Assembly: GCA_918797485.1 (NCBI GenBank)
Contig: CAKKNE010000001.1
Coordinates: 4,402,001 to 4,466,000, forward strand
Source of the DNA: Pelagomonas calceolata
Lineage: Eukaryota; Sar; Pelagophyceae; Pelagomonadales; Pelagomonadaceae
Length of the DNA stretch: 64,000 nucleotides
Direction of reading: 5' to 3'
Below are positions 38,826 to 48,917 of the stretch, piece by piece; position 1 is the first letter of the stretch, and each line of letters begins with the position of its first letter. The notes beneath the pieces were generated by a model, which saw only the letters and a program-made list of their open reading frames with translations, was not told the DNA's origin and did not search any database. The position numbers and the translations under genes are program-made.

Positions 38826-39400
38826 CGCCTAGGGAGAGTGGTATCCGTCGATCAGTGGTTTTTGCTGACTCTAGCCGTGCTGAGGCCGAGTTGTGCGCAC
38901 TGGATTGAATATAGGAAGACGTCAGCCAGTCGCCGGCTTGCAGACCACGGGGCTAGCCGCGTATTATGCCAAATCAATCTACCTTGATCACTTGTGTGAG
39001 AGAGATAATACCCGCACGCACGTACGCGGCTTCTGTGATGGGTCACCGACAAGAGGAGTAGTCCCTTGCCCCCGTGACGGAATCCCGGCCTGTTTGCGAG
39101 GCGCGACGAGCGCCAACAAAAGCAGTCCCCTGGACTGCTTTTTGGTGACCTCTAACTCCTCGCCCGGCTGCCTTCAGCGCTTCATACGCTGTGATTGTGA
39201 AGCATTTATACGGCTCTCAATCTCAACGAGCGCAGACGCCGTGTCGTGACTCCTACGGGGCAGCACCAGGGGCGCCAGCACCAGCACTGCGCCAAAGCAC
39301 TGCCAAAAACCGCGCGCGACATCGCTCGCAACCGTCGGCGACTCGGCTTCAACCCTCGCCACACTGTCAGCAGGATCGCAAGACCGTCCTCACAGCAGAA
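38826..39400. promoter_or_regulatory. divergent intergenic region
   Basis: 575 bases between divergent starts (38825 minus, 39401 plus). No gene recognised. Confidence 0.35.
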
Positions 39401-41176
39401 ATGGCAGCACCCGACGCCGCGCCCGCGCCCGTCGCGGTCAAGTCAATCAAAGGAGAAAAAAAAAAGCAAGTGCGCGACGCGACCGCCGACCTCTACGCCC
39501 AGCACGCGCCGACGACGCCCGACGGGGCCATGCGCGCCATCTGGCAGAAACCGTCCGAGATAAGACGCCACGAGCGCGAGCTGTTTAAGAGGTTTGCGTC
39601 CGACGTCAAGCCCAAGGAGACCATGGGCCTCTCTCCAAAACACGCGCCGTTATCAAACTGCTACGGCTGGACGCAGAGCCGCGACTTTGTCATTGTTGTT
39701 GTTTGGTTGCAGGGTCCTTCGGATGATGTTACTGTGGAGATCAATAATAATAAAATGCTGGTGCAGACCGAGGGCTATACGCCAGTGATTGATCGACAAC
39801 TCTTCTCCCAGGTAGATGAGAGAGTAGACGTCGAGACTGTCGCGTGGGACAAGCTTGATTTAATGGCCCTCAAGCTTACTAAGAAGGATACAGGAATCAT
39901 CTGGGACGCGTTATTTGCGGGCGACTGGCGCTTGTTACGGGCGGTCGACGCGGCGTCGTACGAGGCTTTGCCCGATCCTAGCGACCCTCTGACCTACTGC
40001 ATCTCGGTCTTCGTGCCCGAGCACTGCTTGCGGAGCGACATCGACGTAGACGTCACGGCGCAGTACGTTTCTGTACGTATAAGGGAATGGACGGAATGGC
40101 GAAGGCACTTCAAGTACCCCTGCCGCGCCACAGAGGCCGTCTGGGAGCTGGGCTGGGAGAAACCGATCGAAGAGGAGCAGGAGCAGCGATGGTCGGTCGG
40201 CGAGGACGCCTACCGGCCCACGTCATTACATAGGCGGCGCCGCGTCGTGCAGATCACCGTGGGTTTTGCGGACCTGCCGCGGAAGCGTGTCGTGTACGAC
40301 CGCCGTCATGGCGAGCTCGTCGAGCTCGGGCTTGATAGTGATGTGAAGGACGCGCCACCGTCGGCGTTCCGAGCGGATGTGATAGATGGCGACCTCGCAA
40401 CTAGAACGTTGTTCGTCGAGCACGAGGACGGCATGCTCTGCGGCGCCGTCGCCGAGGTCGCTTCTCATTTAGACGCGCCGGAGGCGTACCCTTTGCCAAG
40501 GTTGTCGGCCGTGGCCCAAGCTCTCTTATCTCACATCCCCGCCGCTGATAGAAACTTATATGAATTCGGGGGTGAAAATCAGGTGGAGCCCGTCGACCAG
40601 TGGCGCGCCGCGGCGTCGTATGATGCCGAGCTCGCGTGGTGCGAACGCGTGGGGCGCGACTTTGACAACGGCGACGAGCGTCGTATTGAAGAGGAATCAG
40701 AGGACGAGGACACGGTCGTCGTCGAGGAGCTCCCGCCGCCGCCGTTGCAACGTCCAAAATGCGGCATGCTCGGCGCCGAGCCCGTGCGCGTCCTCACAGG
40801 AAGGCGTGCCTCTGAGAAAGCCTGGCCGCTGACGCGGTCCCTCGCTTCAGGTAGAGACGCGTGGCCCGCTGAAAGATTAGCGGACTACGCCTTCGACGCG
40901 GGCAAGAAGACTGTGAAAGTGTACGTGAGGGTGCCGTTCGCGGTCACTGATGAATCAGTGTTCGCCGAGTTCGACGACGAGCTGCGCCTCGAGGTCGTGG
41001 ATGTGGCGGCGTCGACGCGGTACTACTTCCGCGTCGCGCTCGCGCACGCCGTCTCCAAACAACACTGCAAGGCCGCGGCGAAGCGCGGCGACGTCGTCGT
41101 GACGCTGCGGAAAGCCGACCCCGAGGACGCCTGGCTTACTCTAGCGTCGACAGAGGTCGCGGGTAACTATTTTTAA
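39401..41176 (+). CDS. protein with several CS (p23/NudC-like) domains
   Basis: 591 residues from ATG 39401. At least two, probably three CS-type beta sandwiches are visible: about 80-155 (NCYGWTQSRDFVIVVVWLQGPS, then WDKLDLMALKLTKKD, close to NudC), about 195-260 (LTYCISVFVPEHCLRSDIDVDVTAQYVSVRI), and about 495-580 (AFDAGKKTVKVYVRVPFAVTDESVFAEFDDELRLEV). CS domains bind Hsp90 or dynein-associated partners. Between the second and third lie acidic linkers (ERRIEEESEDEDTVVVEE). Multi-CS proteins are uncommon; its closest named relative is not clear. Intronless. Confidence 0.7.
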   Translation: MAAPDAAPAPVAVKSIKGEKKKQVRDATADLYAQHAPTTPDGAMRAIWQKPSEIRRHERELFKRFASDVKPKETMGLSPKHAPLSNCYGWTQSRDFVIVVVWLQGPSDDVTVEINNNKMLVQTEGYTPVIDRQLFSQVDERVDVETVAWDKLDLMALKLTKKDTGIIWDALFAGDWRLLRAVDAASYEALPDPSDPLTYCISVFVPEHCLRSDIDVDVTAQYVSVRIREWTEWRRHFKYPCRATEAVWELGWEKPIEEEQEQRWSVGEDAYRPTSLHRRRRVVQITVGFADLPRKRVVYDRRHGELVELGLDSDVKDAPPSAFRADVIDGDLATRTLFVEHEDGMLCGAVAEVASHLDAPEAYPLPRLSAVAQALLSHIPAADRNLYEFGGENQVEPVDQWRAAASYDAELAWCERVGRDFDNGDERRIEEESEDEDTVVVEELPPPPLQRPKCGMLGAEPVRVLTGRRASEKAWPLTRSLASGRDAWPAERLADYAFDAGKKTVKVYVRVPFAVTDESVFAEFDDELRLEVVDVAASTRYYFRVALAHAVSKQHCKAAAKRGDVVVTLRKADPEDAWLTLASTEVAGNYF

Positions 41177-41231
41177 CTTTGTTTTGGAGTGGTCCTCGTC
41201 GGCGCGGACATACGTTTAAATATTAGAAATA

Positions 41232-42939
41232 CTAGTGCCGCGCCGCCGCGACGCGCTCCCGGATTTCGGCCTTTACAACTAAATCGCCGACCGGCGGCCG
41301 CTCGTGCTCGTCGACCTCGAAGTACTCGCCGTCGCCGAAGACGGGTGCTAGCGACCTTAACAGCCCGAGGCCGTGGTTCAACGAGTAGTCCGCGACGAAG
41401 GCCGCGAGCTTCAAAGCCACCGACGGTGGTAATCGGGGTAATAACGCCAGCCCGAATAATAGCCTCCCGAGCCGAGTCTCGTGGTGGTGGTTTCCGGGAA
41501 GCCCGGGCCAGCCGCCGAGGAAGCCGCCCCAGACGTCCTCGTCGACTGCGAAGAAGGCGGCGAACCATGCCCGCAGATCTTTGGCGCCGAGCGTCAAGAG
41601 GAACTCTCCCCCGAACAACGCGAACTCGCGCTGCAGCACCGTTTCGCGCGACCTGCGCGGGGAACCGCCTCGGGCGGGTTGGCTAGAGTTCGTCGCGACT
41701 CGGGGACGCACCAGACCGCCGCGTACGCCGCGCGCGCCGCCGCGTCCGGCGTCCTCTTCTCCCGGTGGGCGGTAATCAACGCATCGGCCACACTTGGCGC
41801 CGCAGCGAGCATTCTACAGAGTTGGTAGCCCGTCGCCGGGTGTACGAGTGCCGCCGCGGCGCCGAACGCGACGACGCGCTGCCGCGGGTCCGGCGGCGGC
41901 CCGCCCATGGGTATGTACGAAAGTTCGTCGGGCTCGTCGGGGTGCTTGCCTTTCAGTTCGACGCCTAGATGTTCCAACCGCAGGTAGGTCCGTCGCTCCA
42001 GCTCCTTCAGGGGCAGCCCTGGGCGCGCGACGAGACTCGTCTCCTCAAAGAAGACCTGTGTGGTCACGCCATCGACGTCGCCACGTGACGTTCTCTGATG
42101 ACGCCGCGCGAGACGGTCCGCAGGCCCGTGGCCTCGTCGAGGTCGAGCGGCATCGCGTACATGAACGACGGCGAGGCGTCCCGCTCCTTCACAGGTAGAT
42201 GGTCATCCCTATAGTCGAAGAGCAGCATCGCGTCGGCGTCGTACGGCGCGAGCGAAGCCTCCTCGACCAGCCCGTAGATGCCATAGGCGACCTGGAACGT
42301 GGGCGGCGGGCCAGTGCCCGTGCCTTGCCGCGACGTCAATGATGATTCGAAGCCCGTGCAGTCGACGACCGAGGTCGCACGGAGCGTCCGCCCGTCGTCG
42401 AATTCGAGCGTCGAGCCCGCGGCGTCGTGCCGGATGCCGTCGACGATGTTCGCGCACCACGACGCCGCGTCGCCCCGGACCTTGGCCTGTATCCGTCTTA
42501 CTCCAACCGCGTCGGAACGCGTCCGGAGCGTTTCTTGCAGCCGTCCTCGATGCACCCTGCAGTAGGGACTGTCGAGCGTCGTTCGCCTTTCATCAGTCTC
42601 GAAGAAGCAGTCCGTGACCGGCCACGTGTGGTCGACGCAGTCCTTGAGCTTTAATTCGGGCATCATGGCATGTAGCGCGTCGAATTCACTCTCCCATACG
42701 CCGTAATTGTTAGGCCAAGGTTTGTCGAGGTTCGGATCGACCAGCGCGACCTCCAGGCCGCCGCGCTCCGCCAGTAGCCACGCAATAACCGAGCCCGCCG
42801 GGCCCGCGCCGATGACGGCGCAGTCGCAGCTCATGTCTGCCGCGGCCACGGTGACGCGTGACCTTCCTGGTGCTGCCGCCATGAAAGCTCCGGCTTCCAG
42901 GGTCGAAAGCGCCGCCGCCAGCAGCGCTAGAGGTGCCAT
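41232..42939 (-). CDS. LCYB: lycopene beta-cyclase, three exons
   Basis: Exons on the complement: 42115-42939, 41712-42055, 41232-41652; both introns are 59 bases with GT-AG ends and give a 529-residue protein. N-terminus MAPLALLAAALSTLEAGAFMAAAPG is a signal peptide plus plastid junction (AGAF-MAAAP). The FAD site CAVIGAGPAGSVIAWLL, the cyclase segments VALVDPNLDKPWPNNYGVWESEF, FQVAYGIYG and MLLFDYRD, then FFEETSLVARPGLPL, AFGAAAALVHPATGYQL and FGGEFLLTLGAKDLRAWFAAFFAV follow the family order. It closes the beta rings of lycopene to make beta-carotene in the plastid. The first intron keeps the introner terminal sequence. The start at 42939 is chosen for its targeting signal. Confidence 0.92.
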
Positions 42940-43279
42940 AATTGGGCTTCGGCTCGTTATGCGTGTTGTTGCTGCTCTTGTTTGAAGTCGTTGCTCGCTT
43001 GGGGTAATAGTGCGTTCAGTGGCAGGTACTTGCTTCGGCTGCTGCGATATATTGCGATCAGCAGCCTCGTTTGGCAAAAGAGCAGATCCATGAGGGCAGA
43101 TTTGCTATTATTTGCAATTAATCGATTGCGCCGCGACGGACCGGGTAAGCAGCCTTCTCATCGTTGCTCCGAGCCGTGCGCGGGCGTTGTGCCAAAACCC
43201 GCCGCGCAGCTAACGCGCAAGGAGAGCGTCGCCGCTCTGCGTGAGTAGGGCTGCCCCTCGACGCCGTCGACGCGCCAGG
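42940..43279. promoter_or_regulatory. divergent region, lycopene cyclase / WD40
   Basis: 340 bases, no gene. Bases 43261-43274 again carry the introner-core word ACGCCGTCGACGCG just before the WD40 start. Confidence 0.35.
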
Positions 43280-44302
43280 ATGGGCCCGCCGGCCTACGAC
43301 GGGACGCGCCACGCCGCCGGGACCCACGGCCTGCGCTGGGGCCCCAACAATGTCGTGAGCAGTGGGTGCCGCGACGGCAGCGTGGCCCTCTGGGACCCAA
43401 ACACCAAGACCAACATGATATTAGGGGGAGGCCACGACGGCGACGCGGATCCGACGGGGCGCTGGGTGCGCTGCACGGCCTGGAGCCCGGACGGGAGCTT
43501 GCTGGCCTCGGGCGGGCCGCGACGCGTCTGCGTCTGGACGGCCGAAGGCGAGTTGAAGTGTTCCCTCAACCTGGCCTCGGCGACGGCCGTCGCTGAGAAT
43601 GAAGACGACCCCGAGCCCTACTACGTCTTAGGGTTGTGCTGGGTCGACGAGACCACGCTGGCCATCGGCGGCGGCTCGCACGACGTGGCCGTCTGGAAGC
43701 TCGAGGAGGGCAATCTCCGGTTTTCCCTCGCGTGCCACGACCACGAGGATTCCATCAGGTGCCTCGCGGCGTGCAACGGGCGGTTGGCGTCCGGTTCTGA
43801 TGATTGCACCGTGAGGGTCTGGGACGGCACGCCCGCGCCGTCCGATATTATTACAAGGGGCTTCGGCGCCGCCGTGACGTGCGTCTGCTGGTCGCCGGAC
43901 GGCGCGCTGCTGGCGGCGGGTTCCGCGGACTCGTCTGTTCGCGTCGCGCGCGCGGAGGCGGGCCGCCAATTCGGCGCCGTGGCCTGGGTCTGGCGCGGCA
44001 ACGCTGAAAAAGTGACGGCGGGCGTCGCTTCCATTGATTTCAGCCGGGACGGCACGCGTTTAGCTGTGGCGGCCGAGGGCCGCGTTTTTGTCTTCGGGGG
44101 TGTCCTGGACGCGACGTTAGGTGATATGATGGCCTGTATCGACGCGCCGGGTTTACGTTATGATGTCCAGTTCGCGCCGGACGGCCGCCAGTTAGTTTAT
44201 GGGAGGTCGCTGAAGCGCGAGCCGGTCGCGTCGGACAACGTCGGCGACGAGTGGCCCGTGGCGTTCGTCGACGCGCCGCTGATCGACGATGATCCGTACT
44301 GA
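43280..44302 (+). CDS. WD40-repeat protein
   Basis: 340 residues from ATG 43280. Six to seven WD repeats are recognisable by GH/SPDG...VxVW patterns: SSGCRDGSVALWDP, AWSPDGSLLASGGPRRVCVWTAE, DETTLAIGGGSHDVAVWKLEEG, DHEDSIRCLAACNGRLASGSDDCTVRVWDG, CWSPDGALLAAGSADSSVRVARAE, DFSRDGTRLAVAAEGRVFVFGG, FAPDGRQLVYGRS. It should fold as a single seven-bladed propeller and act as a scaffold. No specific orthologue recognised. The frame is open upstream to 43241, but this is the first ATG. Confidence 0.85.
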   Translation: MGPPAYDGTRHAAGTHGLRWGPNNVVSSGCRDGSVALWDPNTKTNMILGGGHDGDADPTGRWVRCTAWSPDGSLLASGGPRRVCVWTAEGELKCSLNLASATAVAENEDDPEPYYVLGLCWVDETTLAIGGGSHDVAVWKLEEGNLRFSLACHDHEDSIRCLAACNGRLASGSDDCTVRVWDGTPAPSDIITRGFGAAVTCVCWSPDGALLAAGSADSSVRVARAEAGRQFGAVAWVWRGNAEKVTAGVASIDFSRDGTRLAVAAEGRVFVFGGVLDATLGDMMACIDAPGLRYDVQFAPDGRQLVYGRSLKREPVASDNVGDEWPVAFVDAPLIDDDPY

Positions 44303-44783
44303 ACGACGACCCGTACTGAAGCAGGCTTGGTGGGGAGTAAGTTGCGGGGATGCAGCTTCTCTGTCGGACTCTATGCTCGATTGCTCGTCCCGCGCGTCGT
44401 TCGTGTGCTGTGGTCGTAGTGATGCCCCCGTCGCCCCCCCCGCAGCTTGCCCTGGAGCTGCCCTCCTGTCCCGGACCGGTAGCAGGGCTAGGCAGAGGGC
44501 TATTCGGATGCTGGCCAGCTTCATCCTTAGGGCAAGCCGCGAAGGAGGCCCAGCACGAACAAGCCGGCGGAAGATAAGCGGGTCCGCACGCCGCGCACAA
44601 CGAATCTCACGAAAGTCGAGTGCTCGAAAAGTACTCAAGGCTCTGCCTTACCGTCCGGCGCAGCTTTTTCCAGCTCTCCGCGCCGCCTCGGATTCAAAAA
44701 TAAGCTCTGACACGACAAACAGGGCTAAAGCACGCGGCTACCACCCTCCAACAAGCCCACTTCTCTCCACTCGCCGCCACGTG
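44303..44783. other. intergenic
   Basis: 480 bases. A frame continuous with the next small gene is open here, but its composition is not protein-like and it overlaps the WD40 end; I read it as non-coding. Confidence 0.3.
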
Positions 44784-45104
44784 ATGACCATGAACACCAC
44801 CGCGCTCACGCCAGCCGACGCTAAAAGCGGCGCGGCGCAGACGCCGCCCCTGGCCGAGGCCTGCCGCGGCCCGGCGACGATGCCGCTGGGAATCCTCGAC
44901 GGCGCCGCGCGTCAGCCCGTCTACACGATGGCCCGACAGCCGAGGCCGCTCGCGCGCGACGGGACGCCGCTGTCCCGACGGTTCTCTCCGCCAATCCCAG
45001 CGCCGGCGCCGGCCGATACGAGCATGACGATCCCGCCGGCCCAAATACCGAGCTCCGCCGAGGTCACGCCCAACGTGGCGTATAGAGGCCTCGGCGACGA
45101 CTGA
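44784..45104 (+). CDS. hypothetical small protein
   Basis: 106 residues from ATG 44784 (a second ATG follows at 44790). Pro/Ala-rich with ARQPVYTMARQPRPLARDG, and the tail SAEVTPNVAYRGLGDD. No family. Support is only an open frame with coding-like composition. Confidence 0.35.
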   Translation: MTMNTTALTPADAKSGAAQTPPLAEACRGPATMPLGILDGAARQPVYTMARQPRPLARDGTPLSRRFSPPIPAPAPADTSMTIPPAQIPSSAEVTPNVAYRGLGDD

Positions 45105-45281
45105 AAAATTGAAAGATGTTGCCCGCGCGCGGCCCAAGGCCGACGCGACGCGCCCCAATTCGCATGAGAAATCCCCTGAAAATCCCCCCTGTGGTCCTGT
45201 AAGAAGAGACATGTTACTCTAAGCCCAAATCGCATGGGAACTCATAAACCCCCAGTAGTGTCTTGTAGTAGAGAAGACATG

Positions 45282-46226
45282 TTACTTTTGCACGCTGACC
45301 GACGCCTCGCCCTGACGGGCCAGGTTCGCGCCGCGAAACGCGGAGAGCCACTCGTAGGAAGCCCCGCGCGGGTACCGCTGCCCGCCGTGCGTCTCCGCCC
45401 ACTTTTCGAGGTACTGCGGTTTGTAGCCCCAGGGATACGTCGTCTTCGCGTTCTCCGTCACGTAGGGCGCGTTCGAATCTCCTGACCGCAGCAGGCGCCA
45501 GGCGTCGCCCTTCGCGTCGCGGGCGAAGACGTACGCGCCGCACGGGGCGAATTTGAGGTCCACCGTGAGCTCGACCCCGAGGAGACGGGAGACAAGTGCA
45601 ACGCTCGCCGCATGGCTAGTGAGGACAACCGTCGACCGCCCTCGTCCTAGCTCGGCGTCGAGCAGCTCCGTCAAGTTCCACTCCGTCGCGGCCATGCGCT
45701 CCAGGTATCCCAACGGCCACGTCTCCTCGTCGTCGCCGGTGTGCGGGTCGGCCCGGTCAACAAGCCGAGGAAAATACTGGAAGCGCTCGGCGTAGGGCGC
45801 CACGTTCCGCGGGTGGTGGAGCACCTCCGCGATCTCCGGATATAGCTCCAAAGGCACGTCCAACGCGTCGCAGAGCGGCGTAATCGTCTGCAGACACCGT
45901 AGGTAGGGCGAGCTGAGCACGCGCACCGCGCCGCCTCGCCGTTTTAGTGTTGCGGCCGCAGCAGTCCCGAGCTGCCGCGCCTGCCGGTGCCCGAGCGTAG
46001 AGAGCGGCGGGTCGCGCGGGTAGCGCCCGAGGGCCTGGATGCGGGCCCTCCACGCCGGCATGGCGTAGTCCATGCGGTCGCCGTGGCGCACGAGCACGAG
46101 CCACTGCGTTGCCTCGGCGCCGTCGCAGCCGAGCGCTTCCTTTTTTGATTTATAAATGCCCAGTGCCGCTATTACCACTCCCGCGATGGCCGTGGCGAGG
46201 ACGGTCGGCCACTGGCGCTCCATCAT
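45282..46226 (-). CDS. histidine phosphatase-family protein, membrane-anchored
   Basis: 314 residues from ATG 46226. An N-terminal span (WPTVLATAIAGVVIAALGIY) anchors it. The phosphoglycerate-mutase-like fold has VLVRHGDRMD (phospho-acceptor His in RHG), STLGHRQARQLG, VLSSPYLRCLQT, and STVVLTSHAASVALVSRLLG with the second catalytic His. It resembles the UBASH3/TFC7 branch more than true mutases. Substrate unknown. The frame stays open upstream to 46478, but the Met-Met start places the membrane segment at the N-terminus. Confidence 0.85.
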   Translation of the reverse strand: MMERQWPTVLATAIAGVVIAALGIYKSKKEALGCDGAEATQWLVLVRHGDRMDYAMPAWRARIQALGRYPRDPPLSTLGHRQARQLGTAAAATLKRRGGAVRVLSSPYLRCLQTITPLCDALDVPLELYPEIAEVLHHPRNVAPYAERFQYFPRLVDRADPHTGDDEETWPLGYLERMAATEWNLTELLDAELGRGRSTVVLTSHAASVALVSRLLGVELTVDLKFAPCGAYVFARDAKGDAWRLLRSGDSNAPYVTENAKTTYPWGYKPQYLEKWAETHGGQRYPRGASYEWLSAFRGANLARQGEASVSVQK

Positions 46227-46631
46227 TGTTGCGTCGGCGGCGTTGCTGCGGTGAGTTGCTGCTGCAGTGGCACGCAGCGTGGTGCCAGGAGATGCTGCGC
46301 GTGTAGAAGTTGGGTTTTGCAGTCTACGACCACTGTCGATGCCAAACGCGTTGTGCAAGCGCTGGCGCGTGTAAACGATCGCTAGGCGAGCCTGAGCAGT
46401 CAAAATTACAGGTGGCAAAGAGAGCGCCTCAGCCTCGAGTTTTGAAAGCGGTGTACGCGCCGACGTAACGTGATTCAAGCTTTGCGTGCAAGCACGTGTG
46501 GCCCGCGGTCAGGAGCAGACAAATCAAATCTCACAGTCACGCCGTCGCGCGCGCAGCACTCCACCAGTGGCACACCAGGTAGTTTTGCAGCAATAACTCG
46601 CCGCAGCGCGAAGCATTGCTGGAAATAAGCT
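46227..46631. promoter_or_regulatory. divergent intergenic region
   Basis: 405 bases between divergent starts; no gene seen. Confidence 0.35.
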
Positions 46632-47357
46632 ATGATGCTACTCAGCACGCTCAAACTGCTCGCATGCATCGCACCGCTGCACGCCCTGACGCCGCCGAAG
46701 TCGCATGCCGCGCCGACGCCGTCGGTGCGACGACGGACAGCAGCAATGCGCGTGCGCGGCGGCGACAACGCGACGGATGCGCTACGCGTCCGCGGCGGAA
46801 CCGGCAAGAAAGCCAAGAAACCGAGGAAGAGAGGGACACGTCGATGGCCTACTTACGGTAGGAGTAGTCGAGACCGGTCTCGCCGCGAGAGTCGAGTCGA
46901 GTCGAAGCCTGCGGACGCCCCAGTCGTCGAAACGCCCGTCGCAAAGGATTTCAACCAGCTCAAAGAAGTACCACAGGGTTGGATCGACCGCACCTGTGAA
47001 GAATCAAATTTCGCGGCGCTTCGAATCATGACGATGCACCCGACTCACTGGTTGATTTCCACACAGGACCGCACGATCAACTTCCTCGAGGCGCCCGTCA
47101 CGGAGCTGTTGATCGGCGCCACGGCCGTGTCGTTGAGTTTGATGGAGATCCAACGACAAATTATCGAGCTCGGCACGCGGGAAGCCGACTACTCCGTGCT
47201 GTTTCTCGCGGCGACGCGGATGCTCAAGGCATTCCTCGCTGTGTTGCGCTCGACGCGCATGGCTCTGCGCGGCTACAAGTCCTACGCGGTCATCAAGAAA
47301 GGAGAAAACGTCTACCTCAAGAAACTACCGGCGACCGACGATGACGGTGTTGTGTAA
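46632..47357 (+). CDS. secretory/plastid-directed protein of unknown family carrying an in-frame introner remnant
   Basis: 241 residues if read straight through. The N-terminus MMLLSTLKLLACIAPLHALTPP is a signal peptide with a plastid-like junction (HAL-TPP), followed by a very basic segment (KKAKKPRKRGTRRW). The C-terminal 100 residues are helical and hydrophobic (FLEAPVTELLIGATAVSLSLMEIQ, YSVLFLAATRMLKAFLAVL) and may be the mature domain. Bases 46986-47074 hold a target duplication and introner end sequences; the 81-base insertion is in frame without stops and adds 27 residues unless spliced. It ends 15 bases from the stop of the convergent RNase H1 gene. Confidence 0.6.
   Translation: MMLLSTLKLLACIAPLHALTPPKSHAAPTPSVRRRTAAMRVRGGDNATDALRVRGGTGKKAKKPRKRGTRRWPTYGRSSRDRSRRESRVESKPADAPVVETPVAKDFNQLKEVPQGWIDRTCEESNFAALRIMTMHPTHWLISTQDRTINFLEAPVTELLIGATAVSLSLMEIQRQIIELGTREADYSVLFLAATRMLKAFLAVLRSTRMALRGYKSYAVIKKGENVYLKKLPATDDDGVV
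46986..47074 (+). mobile_element. short introner remnant inside a reading frame
   Basis: GACCGCAC is repeated at 46986-46993 and 47067-47074. The right end TTGATTTCCACACAG (47052-47066) is identical to one end of the introner at 5354-5518; the left end CTGTGAAGAATCAA (46995-on, shifted by one base) is a degenerate copy of the other end. Body 73 bases. No GT lies in the target copy, so it cannot be spliced out as precisely as the 5.4 kb element. Confidence 0.75.
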
Positions 47358-47372
47358 TAACATAGTTCTAAT

Positions 47373-48260
47373 TTATGCTGCCGCCTTCTTCTTCGATGGC
47401 GCCTCCCCACCACTCGCGGCTGCGGCGCGCTTCTTGCTGTCGCGCCGCGCGACGGCCGCGAGCCGCCGTTCTTCGATCGCCGCGGCCGTCGCCGCATCAA
47501 TTGTAGAAGAGGGCAGCTCGAACTCGGGCGCCGGCGCCGCGCTCCCCCTACCAGACGCCTCGCCCGCGACGCCGCGCTGCACGAGCGCGTCCGCGCGCTC
47601 GTTCAGCGCGTCGCCGCTGTGGCCCTTGACGTGCTCCAACGCGAGTTTCCGCTTCCGCCGCGTGCCCTCGGAACAGTACAGGTCCCTACACGTCTTCGCG
47701 AGGTCGACGTTCTTGTGGGCCCGGAACGCGCCGGACGTGATGTTCGCCGCGTACGTGGAATCATAACATAAAGCCGCCGGCCCGTCGCTCCCCTCCTCGT
47801 CGCGCAGCCACAGCAGGGCTTCGGCGACGCCGCTGAGCTCGCCCGTGTTGTTCGATTTTTTCTCCGCGCCGAGGTAGTGCGCGTGTCCCGAGTCGATCAC
47901 GACCGGCCCCCACCGCTCCGCCAGCACCTTGCCGTCGCGGACCGCGATGAACCCCCAGCCCGCCGGCTGGTCCCGCTTACTGTCGACGTTCTGGTTGCCG
48001 CGGCAGCCGCCGTCCGTGTAGACGGCGACGGTGCCCTTCGGCGGCTTGTACGTTGTACGCTTCGGCTTCGTCGTGGACGAAGCGCGCGTGGCGGGCGCGG
48101 GGCTCCCGCGCACAAACGCCGCGGCCTCGGACTGGCTCTTGAACTTCTTGAACCGCGCGCCCGCGAAGCCGCTCACGAGTCTCTCGGCCTCGGGCCAGGA
48201 CCCGAAGACGCCCGTTGCTCTTCCTCTAGCTACGGCGTAGAACATGCGCTGGGCGGACAT
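47373..48260 (-). CDS. RNASEH1: ribonuclease H1
   Basis: 295 residues from ATG 48260 (MSAQRMFYAVARGRATGVFGSW). Residues 5-50 are the hybrid-binding domain (FYAVARGRATGVFGSWPEAERLVSGFAGARFKKF). The RNase H domain is about 77-225: YTDGGCRGNQN (first Asp), NNTGELSGVAEALLWL (Glu), ALCYDSTYAANI (second Asp), HVKGHSGDALNERADALV (His and last Asp). All catalytic residues are present. It degrades RNA in RNA-DNA hybrids. The C-terminus is Lys/Ala-rich and disordered. The frame continues open upstream to 48404, but this ATG fits the family N-terminus. Confidence 0.93.
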   Translation of the reverse strand: MSAQRMFYAVARGRATGVFGSWPEAERLVSGFAGARFKKFKSQSEAAAFVRGSPAPATRASSTTKPKRTTYKPPKGTVAVYTDGGCRGNQNVDSKRDQPAGWGFIAVRDGKVLAERWGPVVIDSGHAHYLGAEKKSNNTGELSGVAEALLWLRDEEGSDGPAALCYDSTYAANITSGAFRAHKNVDLAKTCRDLYCSEGTRRKRKLALEHVKGHSGDALNERADALVQRGVAGEASGRGSAAPAPEFELPSSTIDAATAAAIEERRLAAVARRDSKKRAAAASGGEAPSKKKAAA

Positions 48261-48917
48261 TGTCGTCGCGTCGGCGGCGCGTCGGCTTCCTGTAATGCCT
48301 GGCGCGTCGGCGGCGCGTCGGTGCTGCCCGTTGACTCTGCACAGTGCAGCCTCAGCAGGAGTGCGCACGGCGGCGGCGTCGGTCTGCGCGCGCGCAGTTC
48401 TCAATGAAACGAAGTCGCAGCAGCCCTGCGACGAAGCGTGAATGTCGCAAAGGGTTTTTACCGCGCGTCTTAGCGCCGCTTCGCAGGTGCACCAACGACA
48501 AGGTACCTTACCCTATAAGTATAGTACCTCTTGCCAACGAGGCCCGCCAACCGGCGAACTTCCGTCAACAGAGCGGTCCAGAGGCGTCTCGCAGCAGTGC
48601 TCGTCTGGACCTTTGATCCGTTCCCAGGAGGAGCTAACCGGCGCCGTGCCGAGCTCCATAGACTCGCGCCACACCCGAGAAAATCACCCATCAGTCATGG
48701 CGAACCCTATTGTTTGCATCAGCGTCTTAGTACGTCAAAGTGACAGCGCTCTGCGATTTTCGTGCAACCGCGGCAATCAGCGACCGAGGAAAGGCCAGGA
48801 GGCCTGCCTCGCTGATGCTCTGCGCGCGTGACGCGCGGCGGCGCCCTGCAGCAAGCGAGCAGCCACGAGTGGAGCACGCCCGTCGCCGCCGCAGCCCTGC
48901 ACGCATCCACATAAAAC
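48261..48917. promoter_or_regulatory. divergent region, RNase H1 / cyclophilin
   Basis: 657 bases without a supported protein gene. TTACCCTATA at 48503-48512 recurs in similar form after the genes at 37296 and 51064; meaning unknown. Confidence 0.35.
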
